The translations under genes and the position numbers were made by a program. From NCBI GenBank assembly GCA_947629505.1, contig CANRDW010000008.1:1-38190 (forward strand): DNA of 38,190 nt, written 5' to 3'. Shown one piece after another: positions 1-10,006 of this stretch. The DNA comes from an uncultured Clostridia bacterium. Lineage in GTDB: Bacteria; Bacillota; Clostridia; Christensenellales; UBA1242. The notes below the pieces were generated by a model that was not told the origin of the DNA, ran no database searches, and was given only the letters and a program-made list of their open reading frames with translations. Numbering within the stretch: position 1 is the stretch's first letter; each line of letters begins with the position of its first letter.

Positions 1-138
1 TTGTTTAACTATTACAATATGTCCAGAATGGAAGCGCAGGCTTATGCAAATGATTCTCTTCATCCAAACACCGCCGGGATGAAACTGATTTCCGACTGTT
101 TTATCGACGCACTTTACAAAAACTATGTTTTAAATTAA
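1..138 (+). CDS. C-terminal fragment of an SGNH/GDSL-type hydrolase (5' end outside window)
   Basis: Frame 1 reads ...MEAQAYANDSLHPNTAGMKLISDCFIDALYKNYVLN*; the D-x-x-H block (DSLHPNTAG) is typical of the catalytic Asp/His of SGNH hydrolases. Confidence 0.7.
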   Translation: MFNYYNMSRMEAQAYANDSLHPNTAGMKLISDCFIDALYKNYVLN

Positions 139-166
139 AAAAGGATGTGTTTTACATCCTTTTTTA
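139..166. terminator. Bidirectional rho-independent terminator between convergent genes
   Basis: AAGGATGT (141-148) / ACATCCTT (154-161) with flanking A and T tracts. Confidence 0.8.
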
Positions 167-3100
167 AACATATTCTTCTTTGTTTGGCAAAAGCACAAAT
201 TTTAGTGTTTTGTTTGCCATAGGGCTGATTGCATCGCTTGCGCTTGAGCCATCCGGCCATGGACTGTAACTTCCATCCGAATTTTTCAAAGATTCTTTAA
301 GATGTTCAATATGGTCAGTTGTTTCTCCGGCAAGTGAAGGATCGCGATAAACTCTTTGCATATGCCATTGAATATGATCGACATTCTTTACAAGTATTGT
401 GCCGTTTATTGTCTTGTATTCACACAAAAGTCGAATGTATCTTGAATCAGTGAACAATTCGCTCATCGTTCGGTTTGTAAAACTTGAAGCGCCGCCATCT
501 GTGGTGTTGGACACATTATATGAATAGAAATCAAACCCTAAGCCAAAGAAAGAGAGTGTTGATTTACTTAAATTATTTTTATTTTCATCTTGCAAATATT
601 GATCATTTTCCCAACGATAGAAAGTTGCCGGGCCGCCCGTTTCAGTGATAATCATGTTTACATAATATCTATATTCTTGTGTGGCTTTTGTAGCATTTTT
701 CCCAAACCATTCAACATAATCTTTTGCGGCATTTTTTACACTCATTATTCCTTCTTCAACAATGAAAGAGGCATAAATGTTCCCGCCATTGATGGCTTTG
801 AATGAGCTTTGCAAGTCGGCACTGTTGTTGTAATTCAATACATCAAAAAAGCCTTTAAAATACAGATGATTGTTTTTGCCGTTTTCAAGTGAAATTGCTC
901 TCAAGCATTCTGCAATGACAACATTTTCAAAATATGCATCTCTTCTTCTTGAAGTGCTTTTGCCATCAGTAAAAAGTTGTAAAGCGCAGTTTGCGACATA
1001 TCTCAGCACCGTGTTTTTAAAGAAAATTTTATCTTCATCAGCCCCTGAAATCGGATTCATTTTGCTGTAATATTGCAAGTTGCAGTAATAAGCGCCGCCT
1101 ATTTTCAATAAAATTTTATGGGTTTTGCAACTTACGGAATCTGCCGGATTTGTGCCTTTCAAAGTGACATTGTAAAGGGTGTTGAAAGTTAATGAACTGT
1201 TGCCTGTATTTTCAGAATCACCTAGTGAAGTGCAAAGAGCGGTGTTTAAGGCTTGCAGATTTATTTGATTGCCGTTGCCATAGACAAGAGTCTTGTTAAG
1301 TTGACCTACTGTTGCACTGTTTATAAACAAGTCATTTTGCACGGCTGATTCTCTCTTTGCTTTTTGTTCGGCAGTTTCTTCACCCACGGCATCCAATTCA
1401 CCTGGCCCATACAAATTGTTATGTAACACAATTTTGCTGTTGTTGTAATAGCCTGTTGCGTTGAAAACATTTACAAGAGAAGTGTCATCAAGGACATTGA
1501 AATTGAAGTGACAATTCACGCTGCCATCGCCACTTGTGCCATCGCCAGCATTTACGCGCAAGAAAGCAAAAGAATTCTCGGCGGAGATGTCAAAGTTTCT
1601 TCCACTTTTATCATCCACCACTTCTTGAGGCTGAGTCCAAGTTGAACTGTCGCCAAAATTGCCAAAATAGTCATTTTGAACATCTGTTTCTCTTAACCCA
1701 GCAAAGTTTCCAAAGTAAATTCTTGCGATTCCTGTTTCAAAGTAAGTGTCAATCCAAATTATATCTTTGATATTGCCCGGAGTTTTGCCATCTAAAGTCA
1801 GAAGAGCGTTTGTTGTTTCGTCTATCTTATATTCATTGCCCAAATAGGTTACTTTTCTGCCCTTTTGTGTGGTGATAATTTGTGTTTCTGTGTTGCCAAC
1901 CCAGCGAGATAATGTCCAAGTGATGTCATCGTTTGATGCTGATTTTTTTTGAGGGGCAACACTTTCAAGGGCGGAGAATGGCATTTTGAAATAATTTACT
2001 ATTGCGTTTTTGTAATAACTGTTTTTAGCAAACAATCTCACTTGCTGATTGCCAAGATAAATATTTTTGTTGTCAAAGCCTTCAAATTCGATAGATTGAA
2101 TTTGAACAAACGAAAAGTTGAGTTTCAAGGAAATTGTGTTGTATTTTAATGTGACATATTTGTTGAAACTGCCTTCAATTTCGCCAAACACAATGGTGAT
2201 TTCAACGTTGGCTGCGTCATAATTTGATGCCCAGCCTGTTGTGTTTAAATCCAATTCAAAATTGTTTTTAAAAGTGTCCTCGTTGCCAACTCCGCCCAAA
2301 AGCAGAGTGTTGTCTATGATGATTGACAGAGTGACATTGCCCTGGGTGTTGCCCGGCAGGCTGATGAACTCTTCTTTCAAATCTTTCACGCTGTCAAAAA
2401 ATGCGATTTGACTTGTTGTGGAAATTTTAAGTTGAAAATCATCTAATTTTATTTTACTCAATTTAATGCAAGTGGAAACACCTTCGTCTGCAGAACGGAA
2501 ATAAATGCGCTCTACATCGTCATTTATTGCAACCTTAACTTTATAATTTTCGATGACCACTTCTTGCCAAGAGTTGTTGTCAAAAGAATATTCCACTGTG
2601 TTGTTGCTGATGTTTTTGCCATCTTTTCTTGATATATCAACATCAAAGAATAATTCGTCTGCAATTGTCGTGTAAGAGTCTGTGTCATTCAATTCTTCGT
2701 TGTCAAAAGAAACGTTGATTGTGTCAGCTTTTGAAATTGACTCGATGACAAGAGTGAAAGTTTTTCCGCCAATTGTCAAATACATTGTGTCGCTTTTGCA
2801 ACTGTCTTTGCTTGTGAGGGTGATGGTGTTGTTTAAGATTACAACATCAACATATGGAGTGGACACAAGTGTTGGAATGTTTTGTGTTATGTCAAAATCT
2901 TGAGGAGTGAAATTTTCGTCAATCGTCAAAACAATTTTATCGTGAAGGTCTTTAAAAGTGAGTTTGTTTTCTTGCTCTGGCACAAGACGACCTTCTTCAT
3001 AAGTTACAACAGGATAGTCGTCCAAATTTCCATGAGTGGTGGATATTGTTCTTGGAACAACACACAAGCCAAGCCCGTCTGACAAAGAATATTTTTCATC

Positions 3101-5167
3101 GAACTCTTTTTTGTAACGCACTTCAAAAGTGATGTTTAAGTCTGTTTTCTCAGCAAAATCTATTTTGTTTGAGAAAGATTCAAAATTTTCAATTTGATAT
3201 TCATGTCCATCATAAACGATAAACAAATCTTTTCCTTCCATACAGCCATTTACATTTGAAACTGCCACGCTGTAATTGACAAAATCTTTGCTTGTGCGGA
3301 AAGTTTTTGTTGACTGACCATTAAAGGCGATTGCAAAATCATCTTCCGTCACATGATAGTCAACATATACATTTATGTCCCAAATTTTTGTTGTTTCGGC
3401 TTCGGCGTTTAAATAATGCAACACAATTTGGATGTTTGCTTCACCACCTTTAAGAGGGCTGATTTTGTAATTTCCCGTTTCGCTTTGTTGGACAAGTTCA
3501 ACAACACCAATGCCACTTACAAGATTGTATTCAACGCTTGTATCTTGTGGTGTGGTGAAATAGATGATGCCCGTGTCTTGAGTGTCCGCGTCAGACATAT
3601 TCAAAGTCACATTTATTGCACTGTCATCCATGCCAACATTGATTTCTTTTTCATTGTTTGCAAGTGAAGTGTAAGAAATGTCAATCTCTTTTGAAATATT
3701 GACGGTGTTGTCTGCTTTGTAGAGCACAACACTCACTTTGATGCTGCCAGATTTATTGAAGGTTAAAACTCCGTTGTCAAGTGATGCCACATCTGTTGTT
3801 TCAAGTTGATATTCAATTCTGTTTGTGTGATTTTCAGGGCCAATTTCAACATTTATGGTTGATAAAGATGGCCTTTTGTCATCATTTGAGAAAGTGATTT
3901 GTTTTTTGGATGTTTGAATGTTTGTTGTTTCTATTCCGTTGTAAGAGGTTGAAATTTCAGTTGCGTCACGATTGACATTTAAACGGAAAGTGTCAACATG
4001 GCTTTCATTTAGTTTGTAATTGACGGCATCATAAACTGTCGCATGCACTGTCACATCAACAAAGGTCACTCCTTTTGGCATTTGTCCAACAAAGTAAAAC
4101 CTTTTAGTTTCTTCATTGAAATTCAAAACGCCATCTGTGGTGTAGGTCACTCTCTGAATCAATTGATAAGCACCCTCAGGGGCAGTGGCAATGTAAATCG
4201 GCAATTCTTCGCCGTGGCTGTATTCATCATAATTTACTGTATAATTTTTCTCTGTAAAAAGTGGCCCAAGATAATAGCCATAAGTGGAAGTGTATTCTTT
4301 GTTCACTTCAAGGAAATTGTTGGCATAATCTGTGACGCGTGCAGTTATTTTCACATGCCCTGGCTTGTGGAAAGTTATATTGCCAAGATCGTCAACTGTT
4401 GCAACTTCATCATCGTCAGAACGATATTCAGTTGTCATGCCAAAATTGTTTGGCTTTATGTTGAGTTCTGGGAAAATTTCAGATTTTTTAGATGTCAAAA
4501 CAGATTCGCTGTCAAATTGTATTTCTTTCAATCGCGGATAGCAAGTTATTTCAACGGAAGCGGATATCTTTGGATTTTCAACAGAGGTTGCGGTCACTTT
4601 TGCAACTCCTGCACCAACAGCGGTTATTCTGCCGTTTTGATTCACTTGCAAAGCACTATAGTTTGAGCAAGACCATGTGATATATTGATTTTCTGCCTCT
4701 TTTGGATAAACATAAACTGAAAGCGTTTGAGATTCGTCTTCATACATGTTGCTGTTGTAGTTTGAAAGGATTTCCAATTTATGCACTTTGTCGTCTGTGA
4801 CAACAACTTTTCTGGATGCGGTCGCATATGTATTTTCTTTGCTGGAAATTGTTATGTAAGTTTCGCCAAAATACACTGCTGTGATTTTTCCGTTTGCGTC
4901 AACAGTTGCAACTTCTTGATTGTCACTTTTGAAATTCAAATTGCGATTTGTTGCTTTCAAAGGCAAAACTGTGACTTCGGCACCCAGGTCATAGGTTGGA
5001 GGATTTTCTTCATCGTCCATAACCAAATATATTGTGCTGTCTGATGTCAATTCAACTGATTCAACATAAATATGCACAGAAAGACTCATAATTGCTCCAC
5101 TTACAAGCAATATCATCAAAATTATCAGTGGCAAAACAATGATGATTGATGTGATTAGTTTTTTCAT
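164..5167 (-). CDS. 1667-aa N-terminally anchored extracellular protein with bacterial Ig-like (Big_2-type) repeats and a possible beta-helix-like C-terminal part
   Basis: Long ORF; N-terminal TM/signal segment MKKLITSIIIVLPLIILMILLVSG; Big_2-like phrases (DNQEVATVDANGKITAVYFGETYITISS; DDDEVATVDDLGNITFHKPGHVKITA). No LPXTG or C-terminal TM seen. Confidence 0.85.
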   Translation of the reverse strand: MKKLITSIIIVLPLIILMILLVSGAIMSLSVHIYVESVELTSDSTIYLVMDDEENPPTYDLGAEVTVLPLKATNRNLNFKSDNQEVATVDANGKITAVYFGETYITISSKENTYATASRKVVVTDDKVHKLEILSNYNSNMYEDESQTLSVYVYPKEAENQYITWSCSNYSALQVNQNGRITAVGAGVAKVTATSVENPKISASVEITCYPRLKEIQFDSESVLTSKKSEIFPELNIKPNNFGMTTEYRSDDDEVATVDDLGNITFHKPGHVKITARVTDYANNFLEVNKEYTSTYGYYLGPLFTEKNYTVNYDEYSHGEELPIYIATAPEGAYQLIQRVTYTTDGVLNFNEETKRFYFVGQMPKGVTFVDVTVHATVYDAVNYKLNESHVDTFRLNVNRDATEISTSYNGIETTNIQTSKKQITFSNDDKRPSLSTINVEIGPENHTNRIEYQLETTDVASLDNGVLTFNKSGSIKVSVVLYKADNTVNISKEIDISYTSLANNEKEINVGMDDSAINVTLNMSDADTQDTGIIYFTTPQDTSVEYNLVSGIGVVELVQQSETGNYKISPLKGGEANIQIVLHYLNAEAETTKIWDINVYVDYHVTEDDFAIAFNGQSTKTFRTSKDFVNYSVAVSNVNGCMEGKDLFIVYDGHEYQIENFESFSNKIDFAEKTDLNITFEVRYKKEFDEKYSLSDGLGLCVVPRTISTTHGNLDDYPVVTYEEGRLVPEQENKLTFKDLHDKIVLTIDENFTPQDFDITQNIPTLVSTPYVDVVILNNTITLTSKDSCKSDTMYLTIGGKTFTLVIESISKADTINVSFDNEELNDTDSYTTIADELFFDVDISRKDGKNISNNTVEYSFDNNSWQEVVIENYKVKVAINDDVERIYFRSADEGVSTCIKLSKIKLDDFQLKISTTSQIAFFDSVKDLKEEFISLPGNTQGNVTLSIIIDNTLLLGGVGNEDTFKNNFELDLNTTGWASNYDAANVEITIVFGEIEGSFNKYVTLKYNTISLKLNFSFVQIQSIEFEGFDNKNIYLGNQQVRLFAKNSYYKNAIVNYFKMPFSALESVAPQKKSASNDDITWTLSRWVGNTETQIITTQKGRKVTYLGNEYKIDETTNALLTLDGKTPGNIKDIIWIDTYFETGIARIYFGNFAGLRETDVQNDYFGNFGDSSTWTQPQEVVDDKSGRNFDISAENSFAFLRVNAGDGTSGDGSVNCHFNFNVLDDTSLVNVFNATGYYNNSKIVLHNNLYGPGELDAVGEETAEQKAKRESAVQNDLFINSATVGQLNKTLVYGNGNQINLQALNTALCTSLGDSENTGNSSLTFNTLYNVTLKGTNPADSVSCKTHKILLKIGGAYYCNLQYYSKMNPISGADEDKIFFKNTVLRYVANCALQLFTDGKSTSRRRDAYFENVVIAECLRAISLENGKNNHLYFKGFFDVLNYNNSADLQSSFKAINGGNIYASFIVEEGIMSVKNAAKDYVEWFGKNATKATQEYRYYVNMIITETGGPATFYRWENDQYLQDENKNNLSKSTLSFFGLGFDFYSYNVSNTTDGGASSFTNRTMSELFTDSRYIRLLCEYKTINGTILVKNVDHIQWHMQRVYRDPSLAGETTDHIEHLKESLKNSDGSYSPWPDGSSASDAISPMANKTLKFVLLPNKEEYV

Positions 5168-5179
5168 AACAATTCACTC

Positions 5180-6775
5180 CTAAATATTAATTTTTCTATA
5201 TTTCTTGTCAACTGTAAACCAGAAAATAAGTATATTTATGATTGAATATATAAATGCAGCAGCGATTATTATCAAATAAGCATAAACCACAGGCAAAATT
5301 TTTGGCAGAAGCAATCCGCCCGCACCTAACAATGCAGCCATTAAAAGCCCGATTATAAGCATAAAGGTGATGTTTATCTCTTCCGCCTCGCCATTTGCCT
5401 TTGGTTTAAGATTTGGATTTGCAAGATTTAAATTTATTCCGTTAAACACCAAACCTATGCTGAATAAAATTTGTGAAGATACAAGCACAGCAAGTTCTGT
5501 CAAATTGATAAATTGCAATGCCACCAAAACAATTGAACTTATAAGCAAAACCCCAAGGCTGACCATCACATTCACCGAGCCTTTAACAAGCAGTTGTTTG
5601 CGATAACTCACAGGAATGATTTTTGTTATATAAAATCTTTTCCCTTCAATGCTTAATATTGTTGCAGCGAAAGAGCTTATCATTGCCATAAACACTGAAA
5701 TGACAATCATAGATGCGCCAAAAGTGACGCCAGAGCCAAGTTGCGCTGTGCCAACGACATTTGCCAATCTGTTGCAGAAGAAAACCATGACGGGTGTGGC
5801 AATTGCAACACCTAAATAAAAATATGAATAAGTTTTGGTGTGTATGATTTCATTTAGTGTGTGCTTTAAAATTGCTTGCGAGCCGCTTAGATTGTCAATT
5901 TGTGAAAATCTTTTGTAAACATCTTCTCCGCCATCAAGCACTTTTGTCCTTATTTTGGTGTAAACATTTTTTGCAATCAAAACGCCGATAGTGATAAAAA
6001 CAAGCCCAATCCCAAGCGTTGCGCCAAGCCCAATCCAAAATTGGTCAAAAAACATTATGTTTGCAATGTAAAATGCAGGGTTGTAATATGCGTTGAGGCC
6101 GTTTATCAAATTTTGCCAAATTTCAAGCGTGCCAATTTCCCAATTGCGATGAATAAAAAATTGTGCAAGTGCATTCAAAATGAAATAATAGGCGACAAAC
6201 AATCCCACTAAAAACAGGATAAACAAAACAAGACTGATAATGTTGTGTTTTTTCAGCAGAGCGCCAAGATACATAATTGGAATTGCCAGGAAAATTGAAA
6301 GTGCAAAAGGCACAACAGTAAAAAAGATTATGCCCAAAATAATTCCAAACACATAACTCACACTTATGCAATTCATTGCAAAGCCAAATACAAGCATCAT
6401 AGGGACAAGCAATATTGTGGAGTAGATTAAAAGGTCAATGTAATTTAAAATCAAAGCGCTGGCAAAAGTTTTAAGTGGGCTGAGCGGGAAACGAGAAGTT
6501 ATAGTCAAATCTGCAGGTCTGTAAAGCCTTTTCACTTGCATGCTTGTTGCAACAATTGTCAGCCCAATCATGCTGATTGTTAAATAAAGCACAGACAGTT
6601 GTTTTGCTGTGACTGCTATGCTTGTTTGCAGCACAAAAGAAAGCCCCCAAACAAGAGCAAGCACAATTGCAATAGCGACAAGTGCCACAAGCGAAGTGAT
6701 AAATGCATTTGATTTGCTGTTGTTGCGGTTTAAGCCCCATTTCAGTTTAAGTTGCAAACGAATGAAATCAAACAT
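5180..6775 (-). CDS. Multi-TM ABC transporter permease (ABC exporter/ABC-2-like)
   Basis: 531-aa ORF with many hydrophobic segments; overlaps the ATPase gene by 8 nt. Confidence 0.75.
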   Translation of the reverse strand: MFDFIRLQLKLKWGLNRNNSKSNAFITSLVALVAIAIVLALVWGLSFVLQTSIAVTAKQLSVLYLTISMIGLTIVATSMQVKRLYRPADLTITSRFPLSPLKTFASALILNYIDLLIYSTILLVPMMLVFGFAMNCISVSYVFGIILGIIFFTVVPFALSIFLAIPIMYLGALLKKHNIISLVLFILFLVGLFVAYYFILNALAQFFIHRNWEIGTLEIWQNLINGLNAYYNPAFYIANIMFFDQFWIGLGATLGIGLVFITIGVLIAKNVYTKIRTKVLDGGEDVYKRFSQIDNLSGSQAILKHTLNEIIHTKTYSYFYLGVAIATPVMVFFCNRLANVVGTAQLGSGVTFGASMIVISVFMAMISSFAATILSIEGKRFYITKIIPVSYRKQLLVKGSVNVMVSLGVLLISSIVLVALQFINLTELAVLVSSQILFSIGLVFNGINLNLANPNLKPKANGEAEEINITFMLIIGLLMAALLGAGGLLLPKILPVVYAYLIIIAAAFIYSIINILIFWFTVDKKYRKINI

Positions 6776-7487
6776 CGTCCACCTCGTTTACTTGCATGAA
6801 TATTTTTTCCAAATCAACATTTTTATCTTTTCGCAAATCAACAATCTTTGCAATTTCGCCGTGTTTAATAAAAATCACCACATCGCACGCTTTTTTCACT
6901 GTTTCAAGGCTGTGAGAAGAAAACAAAACAGAACGCCTGTTTTTGGCATAATTTTTAATAAACTTAACAAGCAAAAGCATAGTTTGTGGGTCAAGCCCCA
7001 CCATAGGCTCGTCCAACACCCATAAAGATGGATTGTGAACAATTGCACCCAAAATACAAATTTTTTGCTTCATTCCGTGAGAGTAATTTGCAATTTGTAT
7101 GTCAAGCGCGTGATCTATGTTAAACTTTTTAGCAAGAATTTCAAGAGTGTATTTTTTCTGTTCTTTGGTTGCACCATAAATGCTGCCTATGTAGTTTATA
7201 TATTCTCGCCCTGTGAGTTTTTCATAAACAGAGTGGTCATCTGGCACATAGCCGATATGCTTTTTTGCTTGTTCGCTTTGTTTGACAATATCAAAACCGT
7301 CAATTTTAATGACTCCTTCTTGGAAAGGCAAAACGCCAATTATGCTTTTGATAATTGTGGATTTCCCCGCACCGTTGCTGCCGACAAGCCCCACAACTTC
7401 ACCTGCTTCAACAGAAAAAGATATATTATGTGCTGAAAAATTTTCATTTTTAGGATATTTTTTTGAAAGATTTTTTACTTTAAGCAT
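6768..7487 (-). CDS. ABC transporter ATP-binding protein
   Basis: Walker A GSNGAGKST, signature-like NYSHGMKQK, Walker B LWVLDEP, H-loop SSHS; RBS AAAAAAGGAG upstream of ATG. Confidence 0.95.
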   Translation of the reverse strand: MLKVKNLSKKYPKNENFSAHNISFSVEAGEVVGLVGSNGAGKSTIIKSIIGVLPFQEGVIKIDGFDIVKQSEQAKKHIGYVPDDHSVYEKLTGREYINYIGSIYGATKEQKKYTLEILAKKFNIDHALDIQIANYSHGMKQKICILGAIVHNPSLWVLDEPMVGLDPQTMLLLVKFIKNYAKNRRSVLFSSHSLETVKKACDVVIFIKHGEIAKIVDLRKDKNVDLEKIFMQVNEVDDV

Positions 7488-7512
7488 AAAAAGGCTCCTT
7501 TTTTTCCCTTTT

Positions 7513-7542
7513 ATTATAAGTTGCGGGGGGGGGATTTGTCAA
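7513..7542 (-). promoter_or_regulatory. Promoter with poly-C (C9) spacer, candidate phase-variable
   Basis: Minus strand TTGACA-AATCCCCCCCCCGCAACT(18)-TATAAT, just upstream of the ABC ATPase start. Confidence 0.75.
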
Positions 7543-7651
7543 ATAAATTGGTAATAAAGTATATTTTATAATATAATATATACATAAATCTTCAATTTAT
7601 TTTTTCTTTAAAATGTTTGTAATTTTCAGAAAAAAAGTTTAAACTTATAAT

Positions 7652-8515
7652 ATGAAAATAACACTTGGCAACGGATTTTATTTTATGTATATTGCATTTG
7701 CAATAATTTTTATCCTTGTGCTATGGCTTATTTTAAGAAAGAAAGACAAGAAAGTTGTGAGAATTGTCTTGCTTGTCATATTGTTTTTAAATTTTGCTTT
7801 GCATTTTGTTAAACAGGCTTTTGTGCCATATATAAACAATCAACCCTCGGCATTAAGCAGGTCAACCCTGCAAAACATATGCGCAGTTTCAACAGTTTTT
7901 TGCCCATTTATTTATTTGATAAAAAAACAGAATGTTTTGCATGATTATATGTTTTTTATTTGTATGTGTGGCGGACTTGGCGGATTGTTTTTGCCAACAG
8001 AAGCGTTAAATCAAATGCCTTTCACTTTTGATGTTTTCAGATTTTATTTTTGTCATGTGGGGATGCTGACGGTTGTGCTGCTTGCCGCAATTTTAGGCGT
8101 GTATAGGCCGCGACTAAAATTTTTCTGGGTGATTCCACTTTTCTTTTTATTGCAAGAGGGGATCATTGCTGCCAACGAGTGTTTTTTAATCCAAGTTGGC
8201 TTGGTTAAATGCGATTATTCTGCTTTATTAGACAGGGGATTTAGAAACAGCAGTTTTGTGTTTGGAATTCGTCCAGAATTTGATGCGGTGAAATTTATGT
8301 TTGATCCACTTGTTCCAGAATTTTTCAAAACAGACGCTTTTCACATAAACAACGGCAAGCCTTTTTATTTCCCGGTGTTGTGGCTGATTGTGCCGGCGCT
8401 TGTTTATTTAATTCCAATTTACATAATATTATCTTGCCCTTTCTGGATTCAAGATTTGATAAAATCAAAAAAACTTAAAACACAAAGTGGAAAAGGTGAT
8501 ATAATAAAGATATGA
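7652..8515 (+). CDS. YwaF-like multi-TM integral membrane protein
   Basis: 287-aa hydrophobic ORF resembling the YwaF/TIGR02206 type; TGA overlaps the next ATG (ATGA). The ATG directly follows TATAAT (7646-7651), so the start is uncertain. Confidence 0.55.
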   Translation: MKITLGNGFYFMYIAFAIIFILVLWLILRKKDKKVVRIVLLVILFLNFALHFVKQAFVPYINNQPSALSRSTLQNICAVSTVFCPFIYLIKKQNVLHDYMFFICMCGGLGGLFLPTEALNQMPFTFDVFRFYFCHVGMLTVVLLAAILGVYRPRLKFFWVIPLFFLLQEGIIAANECFLIQVGLVKCDYSALLDRGFRNSSFVFGIRPEFDAVKFMFDPLVPEFFKTDAFHINNGKPFYFPVLWLIVPALVYLIPIYIILSCPFWIQDLIKSKKLKTQSGKGDIIKI

Positions 8516-9888
8516 AAAAGAAGATTATCTCAATTGTTGCGATTTTGTTGGTTGTGGCGATAACCGCCGCACTGATTCCTTTGTTTATTCCAAAGAAAAC
8601 GGATTTAACAACAAAAAATTTTGTTGATACAGACGAAGTTTTGTTAAATCCGGGCAAAGGCTTTGTGGACTATGGAACAATGATTTACAACGGAGCAGAG
8701 GACTATGTTTCGATTGGCTATCACAGATTTAATTGGGTGAAAATTGAGCCGACGGAGGGGGATTATCATTTTGATGAAATTGAACACAAGATTGAATCCT
8801 ATGCGAAACGAAACAAAAAATTTGCCTTTGGCGTGATGTGTGTCAACACTTCGGCGGACCTTGAATACGTGACTCCGCAATATGTTTTTGAAAAAGGTGC
8901 AAAAAGTTATGACGCAAAACTTGAAAGCGGCATCTATCAAAAAGTGCCGTCATGGACAGACCCTGTTTATTTGGAATGCGTGAACAAGTTTGTCAAAGCG
9001 CTGGGTGACAAATTTAACGGGGATGAAAGAATTGCCTTTATCGATATTTTGTCATATGGAAATTGGGGTGAGCAGCACCTATATCATATAGAAGTTGATG
9101 ACCGTGACTACATGAAAAAAGAGAAAATAACGCCCGAATTTTTCAGAGAAAACTATGTAAAACCGTATATGGAGGCTTTCCCTGACACGCTTTTGTTCAA
9201 TCCATGGGGAGAAGAAGATTTCAACGAGGTGTATGAAGAACTCATCGATGAGGGCGTGAGTTTAAGGCGAGATGGAATTGTAAAATACACAAATGGCCTT
9301 GATATGCTTGCAAAATGTTATGGGAAATTGCCGGTTGTGTTTGAATATGCGGGGAATTATAAAGATTACATTCCAAACGAAGAAGAGGAGTTTAACACAG
9401 AACTTCAAAAGGCAATAGATATTGCAAAGCCATCCTACATTGAGTTGGACGAAGATTGGTTTAAAAACAACAAAGAATATTGCGCATATCTTGCCAACAG
9501 AATGGGCTATTATTTCAGATTAAAACAGGCGCAGTTTCACCGCAATATGAAACTTGGTGATTGTACAACAATAAATCTGACTTTTGCCAACGATGGAGTT
9601 GCGCCAATATATGAAAAGTGTTTGGTGTATGTTGGACTTTTGGATGAAAACGGAGAAGTTGTTGAAAAAAAATTGACAGATTTGAATCCAAAAACTTGGC
9701 TTCCGGACACAAAAATTCAACAGTCAGTTCATCTTACAATTGACGAAAAAATGGCCGCCGGAGAATACACTTTAGCGGTGGGGCTTTTTGTAAACGAAGA
9801 AGATGAAAATCCAACATATCTGCTTGGCAGCGAGGGCAAAAATGCAAACAATTGGTATGTTTTAGGAGATGTTAATTTGTCAATTTAG
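8512..9888 (+). CDS. Membrane-anchored glycoside-hydrolase-like protein (DUF4832-type)
   Basis: 458-aa ORF; N-terminal TM; LLNPGKGFVDYGTM...YHRFNWVKIEPTEGDYHFDEIE resembles TIM-barrel GH-like N-termini; C-terminal beta domain. Confidence 0.6.
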   Translation: MKKKIISIVAILLVVAITAALIPLFIPKKTDLTTKNFVDTDEVLLNPGKGFVDYGTMIYNGAEDYVSIGYHRFNWVKIEPTEGDYHFDEIEHKIESYAKRNKKFAFGVMCVNTSADLEYVTPQYVFEKGAKSYDAKLESGIYQKVPSWTDPVYLECVNKFVKALGDKFNGDERIAFIDILSYGNWGEQHLYHIEVDDRDYMKKEKITPEFFRENYVKPYMEAFPDTLLFNPWGEEDFNEVYEELIDEGVSLRRDGIVKYTNGLDMLAKCYGKLPVVFEYAGNYKDYIPNEEEEFNTELQKAIDIAKPSYIELDEDWFKNNKEYCAYLANRMGYYFRLKQAQFHRNMKLGDCTTINLTFANDGVAPIYEKCLVYVGLLDENGEVVEKKLTDLNPKTWLPDTKIQQSVHLTIDEKMAAGEYTLAVGLFVNEEDENPTYLLGSEGKNANNWYVLGDVNLSI

Positions 9889-9928
9889 AAAAAATTTTGC
9901 AAAAAAATCAGCCAAAATTTAAAAGAAA

Positions 9929-9967
9929 AAATGTAGAAGATTTTTTGAAAAATAATCTTCTACATTT
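9929..9967 (+). terminator. Rho-independent terminator
   Basis: AAATGTAGAAGATT / AATCTTCTACATTT 14-bp stem followed by T-rich sequence. Confidence 0.8.
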
Positions 9968-9984
9968 CTTTATTTATAAGGTGT

Positions 9985-10004
9985 TCGTTATGAAAACATA
10001 ACGA
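9985..10004. repeat. Perfect inverted repeat TCGTTATG-aaaa-CATAACGA
   Basis: 8-bp arms, 4-nt spacer, immediately upstream of the 0A-box palindrome. Confidence 0.7.
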
Positions 10005-10006
10005 TT

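Noticed and set aside
4043-4666. 207-aa plus-strand ORF inside the 1667-aa gene
   Set aside because: Antisense to a well-supported coding frame, Phe/Cys-rich shadow composition and no recognisable domain; a product of low stop density opposite a long ORF.
7035-7436. 133-aa plus-strand ORF opposite the ABC ATPase
   Set aside because: Shadow ORF; the ATPase frame has all ABC motifs.
7519-7536. Poly-G/C tract as an assembly or sequencing artefact
   Set aside because: The same tract and flanks occur independently at 36310-36325 with promoter elements in register. Tract length itself may still be misassembled, so exact spacer lengths remain provisional.
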